The translations under genes and the position numbers were made by a program. The notes below the pieces were generated by a model. The model did not search any database. It had not been told where the DNA came from and saw nothing but the letters and a program-made list of their open reading frames with translations. Shown piece after piece: positions 18,905-21,565 of a stretch of 21,565 bases of DNA. How positions within the stretch are numbered: the stretch's first letter is position 1; each line of letters starts with the position of its first letter. Source of the DNA: Plantago elongata (Eukaryota; Streptophyta; Magnoliopsida; Lamiales; Plantaginaceae); contig JAYMSP010003007.1 in assembly GCA_036897095.1 (NCBI GenBank), positions 1-21,565 of the forward strand, read 5' to 3'.

Positions 18905-18932
18905 ACGTGTTACTATTGTGATAGTAACACGT
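18905..18932. other. Perfect 12-bp hairpin with ACGTGT on both arms
   Basis: acgtgttactat and atagtaacacgt are exact reverse complements around the loop tgtg. Each arm carries ACGTGT/ACACGT, close to the ABRE/G-box core bound by plant bZIP factors. It lies about 490 bp upstream of the DUF1442 start. It may be a regulatory site, the remnant of an inverted-repeat element, or chance structure. Confidence 0.6.
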
Positions 18933-19240
18933 CAGGGAAGCATCAATTATTTGTCCGCTATAACTCTAACTTAAAGATACTAGTTTATAGAGCCATACTA
19001 CCAATTAAAAGAAGTTGTCCGTGGATAACTAGAAACAAGTGAACAAAGGTACCCCATGTATGAGGTATTGTCTGGCTACAAAAGCATACTCATGAGACAA
19101 TTTGTCTCCGTTTTAACGATCTCATTCAATTGCAAGTGTAATTGAAGAAAATTGATGGAAGATAAAAAGTGATGGTCCAATTTCGTTTGTGCAACTTTAG
19201 CAAGAACATAGTGGCATGGCATGGGTTACAAACATGTGAT

Positions 19241-19290
19241 CGATCGATGTAGCTACTTCATCATCAACTGGTTCATTTATACATCGATCG
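19241..19290. other. Inverted repeat, 11-bp arms and 28-nt spacer
   Basis: cgatcgatgta (19241-19251) and tacatcgatcg (19280-19290) are exact reverse complements. The arms are themselves rich in the self-complementary word CGATCG. It stands in gene-free sequence, and no role can be assigned. Confidence 0.55.
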
Positions 19291-19430
19291 GTTTAATTAA
19301 ATTAAAGACTTCATGTGAAACTTCATCTAAACATTGGTCCGAATTCTTATCTAGATTCAAACAATCCAAACCCTAGCTGTCTCCTGTCTCTCTTCAATAT
19401 GCAGTATACACTGCTCTCGTCTATATATAT

Positions 19431-19432
<2 letters not shown>

Positions 19433-19492
<60 letters not shown>
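19433..19492. repeat. (AAT)n microsatellite, about 20 units
   Basis: About 60 bp of uninterrupted AAT units. Purity and length suggest high length variability between individuals. It produces an artefactual poly-tyrosine frame on the minus strand. Confidence 0.95.
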
Positions 19493-20132
19493 TTAATATG
19501 TTCTTTACATATCTGATATTAATATGACAATATGAGTATCGTCGCACTAGCTAACAATCGAAGGCCCAAATTAGATATTATTTAAAAAAAAAAACACACA
19601 CATATATGACTATAATTCACGTATTGAAGGAAAAATAATCTTTCCAATACAACACATAAAAACTGAACTAAGTATTTTAATTAGTGAAACATGTCAGCCT
19701 CCAATTAATCTATATATATGAAAAATAATAGTATAATTCAAGGAAGAGATATGCCACATAATTAAAATTTGAGGTGATAATTTTAAAATCTATAAAATTC
19801 ATTTAATTTTATTTACTTGTTATTTTCTTCATTACATGATTTTTATTTTTACGATTTCATGTTATAACTGATAAAAGTTAATTATTATTAGTAAATTATT
19901 AACTTTTATTACATTTAAAATTAAAATCACAAGTACAAATTCAGTATTATTCTATTTCCACGGATTATTGGATATGCTAAGATACGAATTAGCTAGTTAG
20001 GCCCTATTTCTATGGTTCTATTTGGGTTGGAATATAATTAAAGTTGTAACAAATTACATGCATGTTCGTTTATCTAACTGCATGAGTCATTATGTTAGTT
20101 GGCATCTGGAGGTACCTTATTAATTTAAATAT
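19493..20132. other. Gene-free AT-rich spacer
   Basis: No coding similarity. The 25-bp block at about 20053-20077 (attacatgcatgttcgttta...) recurs with three differences just after the element at 20143-20629. A short CA run follows an A run at about 19584-19600. Confidence 0.45.
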
Positions 20133-20142
20133 ATTGTATGCA

Positions 20143-20629
20143 GGGCGAAGCAAGAAAATTTTGTAAGGTAGAAATTATACGATAAATAATGAATAGTGTA
20201 TTTTAATACGTATAAGTTGGGTCGGATTTTATATAAAACGGAATCATTTAATAATTTAATTTTAAATATATATTTAATATAAACTTTATCAATAATATGA
20301 AAAAATCATTGACGCTAAAAACACTTATGTAAATTTGTACTTTTCTATATGACAAGAAAGTTTATTCGCTAACAACATACATTTTGATTGATAACATTAA
20401 AAATTTTATTGATAATATATACAATTTTTAAATAAGTTATCTATAAATCATCTCTCGATAGATTTTGTAACAACAATATAATTTTTTTCGTATAGAAAGT
20501 AATTCTTTTATTTGGCTTAAATAATGGGTGCGAATTTAAAAAATAAATCAAATTAGCCCACATATATGCTAAAAAATTGAAAGTTCGAGGTGCGGCCGCA
20601 CCTATCCGCACCCCTCCCTCCGCCTCTCA
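20143..20629. mobile_element. Non-autonomous inverted-repeat element with about 10-bp target duplication
   Basis: Left end gggcgaagcaagaaaatttt and right end cacccctccctccgcctctc are worn forms of a dispersed plant repeat I recognise by its ggcggagccagaaaattttg start and tggctccgcc finish. Flanking copies of attgtatgca (20133-20142) and attgcatgca (about 20630-20639) match at 9 of 10 positions, a duplication length that suits Mutator-like elements. The interior is AT-rich and non-coding apart from a GC-rich patch near the right end with the palindrome at 20589-20604. Coordinates on the right may be off by one base. Confidence 0.55.
20589..20604. other. Perfect 16-bp GC-rich palindrome
   Basis: aggtgcggccgcacct equals its own reverse complement and includes gcggccgc. 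It is followed by tccgcacccc, a partial repeat of one arm. In AT-rich surroundings it marks the subterminal region of the element at 20143-20629. Confidence 0.7.
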
Positions 20630-20639
20630 TTGCATGCAT

Positions 20640-20867
20640 GTTTGTTTATTTAATTTATATATGAATTACGTAGTAGTGCAATAAAGTTTATTTATTCATT
20701 TGTAAACTTTTTGCAGGAATTCAATGGATTTAGAGCGTTGCAAGTCGTCGCAACTCGAAATTTGCCCTCCGTTACAAATAAAGGACAAAGTTCGAATCGG
20801 AATAGGATTAGAGTTTCAGTAAACCAAAGTCCATCAAATCCATTAAATGGTATTACTAATGGTAATA
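20640..20867. other. Gene-free spacer between the element and the TTA microsatellite
   Basis: No gene recognised. The longer frames crossing it run into the microsatellite and show only poly-asparagine or poly-leucine with no other family features. Confidence 0.45.

Positions 20868-20935
<68 letters not shown>
20868..20935. repeat. (TTA)n microsatellite, about 22 units
   Basis: About 68 bp of uninterrupted TTA units, the same triplet class as the array at 19433-19492 on the other strand. It creates artefactual poly-N and poly-L frames. Confidence 0.95.
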
Positions 20936-20936
<1 letters not shown>

Positions 20937-21565
20937 GAATCTTTTTGTGATACACAAAATAGTAATCATTTTAATAAGTTTTTGTTTTATATATTATCAT
21001 CACAATAAAGTGACAACACCGAGTGGCTCAAGATCGGTTCATGTTCATCAAATTCATAGTGTTTCCAATCTAACTACGGCTTCTACGTCACCTTTTATAT
21101 ATGGGCAATGAGAATGGTAGGTACTACAATCAATTTCATGCGGCCAAACTTTCTACGTTATAAAATCATTGTTGGCAAGATGCCTGACGCCTAAACCCAC
21201 ATTGGTAGTGTTATAACAATTCACATGCTTTTTATTCACACTTTCAGTTCGCCCGACGGTAAGGTCCGCAGAAATTCCTCGTGCATCCGAAAAATTAATT
21301 TAATATTAATTTTATTATTTCGCACGAGTAAAATTTTTTTACGTGAATATATTAGGTCAAATTTAGAATTTTAACGCCGAGTAAATTCGACGTTAAGTTA
21401 AGAATTAGGATTATATTAATAAAATAATAATAAAAATAAAAAAATTATTTATTTTAATTTTTCTATGGTTCGAGTTCGACTCAAAATGTGTCTGAAAGTC
21501 GATTTCGTATTTTTTTCGAATTTTATTTGCGAGTCATTTGGAAGCCAGAAGACGCCAGTTGTATA
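20936..21565. other. Gene-free end of the window
   Basis: No coding similarity recognised. From about 21245 the sequence changes style and holds more CpG (cgcccgacgg, cctcgtgcatccg, cgcacgag, acgccgag, ttcgacgtt) set in AT-rich DNA. That suggests the edge of another dispersed repeat, perhaps an LTR, running off the window. No termini are visible. Confidence 0.4.

Larger units (their letters stand above)
18490..19432. other. Gene-free sequence upstream of DUF1442
   Basis: The distal promoter of the minus-strand DUF1442 gene lies in the first part. Two perfect hairpins (18905-18932 and 19241-19290) are entered separately. No coding similarity seen. Confidence 0.45.

Noticed and set aside
19347..19547. 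Minus-strand frame with a poly-tyrosine run
   Set aside because: It is a translation of the AAT microsatellite with no other family features.
20692..20955. Frames with poly-asparagine and poly-leucine on the two strands
   Set aside because: They are translations of the TTA microsatellite.
1..21565. CRISPR array, prokaryotic operon, phage or organelle gene cluster
   Set aside because: No regularly spaced repeats, no tightly packed frames, no ribosome binding sites, and clear plant nuclear genes with GT-AG splicing.

Overview
The window is nuclear DNA of a flowering plant, most likely a eudicot. It is AT-rich. Its only two intact genes are a calmodulin-like protein of the plant CML13/CML14 type and a plant DUF1442 protein with one GT-AG intron. 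Nearly everything else recognisable is plant transposon debris: a Ty3/gypsy chromovirus fragment, an L1-type LINE, tRNA-derived SINEs and several classes of short inverted-repeat elements. I could not place it to family or genus from sequence alone.

Layout. Positions 1-5500 hold no gene. This part has a pair of direct repeats about 3.9 kb apart, two related MITE-like elements in opposite orientation, two degenerate tandem duplications, and a stretch (about 2500-5080) unusually rich in the palindrome CTTAAG. Positions 5547-6178 hold a broken gene for a Myb/SANT-like protein of the kind found with PIF/Harbinger transposons. Positions 6180-10080 are gene-free but lie downstream of the CML gene, whose stop codon is followed at once by a good splice donor, so part of this may be its 3' untranslated region. 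A 59-bp SINE with a 17-bp target duplication sits here.

Positions 10081-10524 (minus) are the CML13/14-like gene. Positions 11088-11972 are a 5'-truncated LINE with a perfect 14-bp target duplication. Between 12190 and 14285 come a hAT-like MITE, a 90-bp SINE with a perfect 15-bp target duplication, and two further inverted-repeat elements. Positions about 14700-16690 are the 3' half of a dead chromovirus (RNase H, integrase, chromodomain-like tail). A tRNA-Val-like pseudogene or SINE head lies at 17364-17435.

Positions 17683-18415 (minus) are the DUF1442 gene, with a TATA box 63 bp upstream of its ATG. The last 3 kb hold two perfect hairpins, two long AAT/TTA microsatellites and a 0.49-kb non-autonomous element with a 10-bp target duplication.

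The two intact genes lie on the same strand about 7 kb apart. From memory, Arabidopsis also has CML13/14 next to DUF1442 genes at two paralogous loci, so this looks like an ancestral gene pair whose spacer has been filled by transposons. I found no operon-like system, defence system or other clearly new machinery. The most novel signals are the pair of ultra-short SINEs and the CTTAAG-rich domain.
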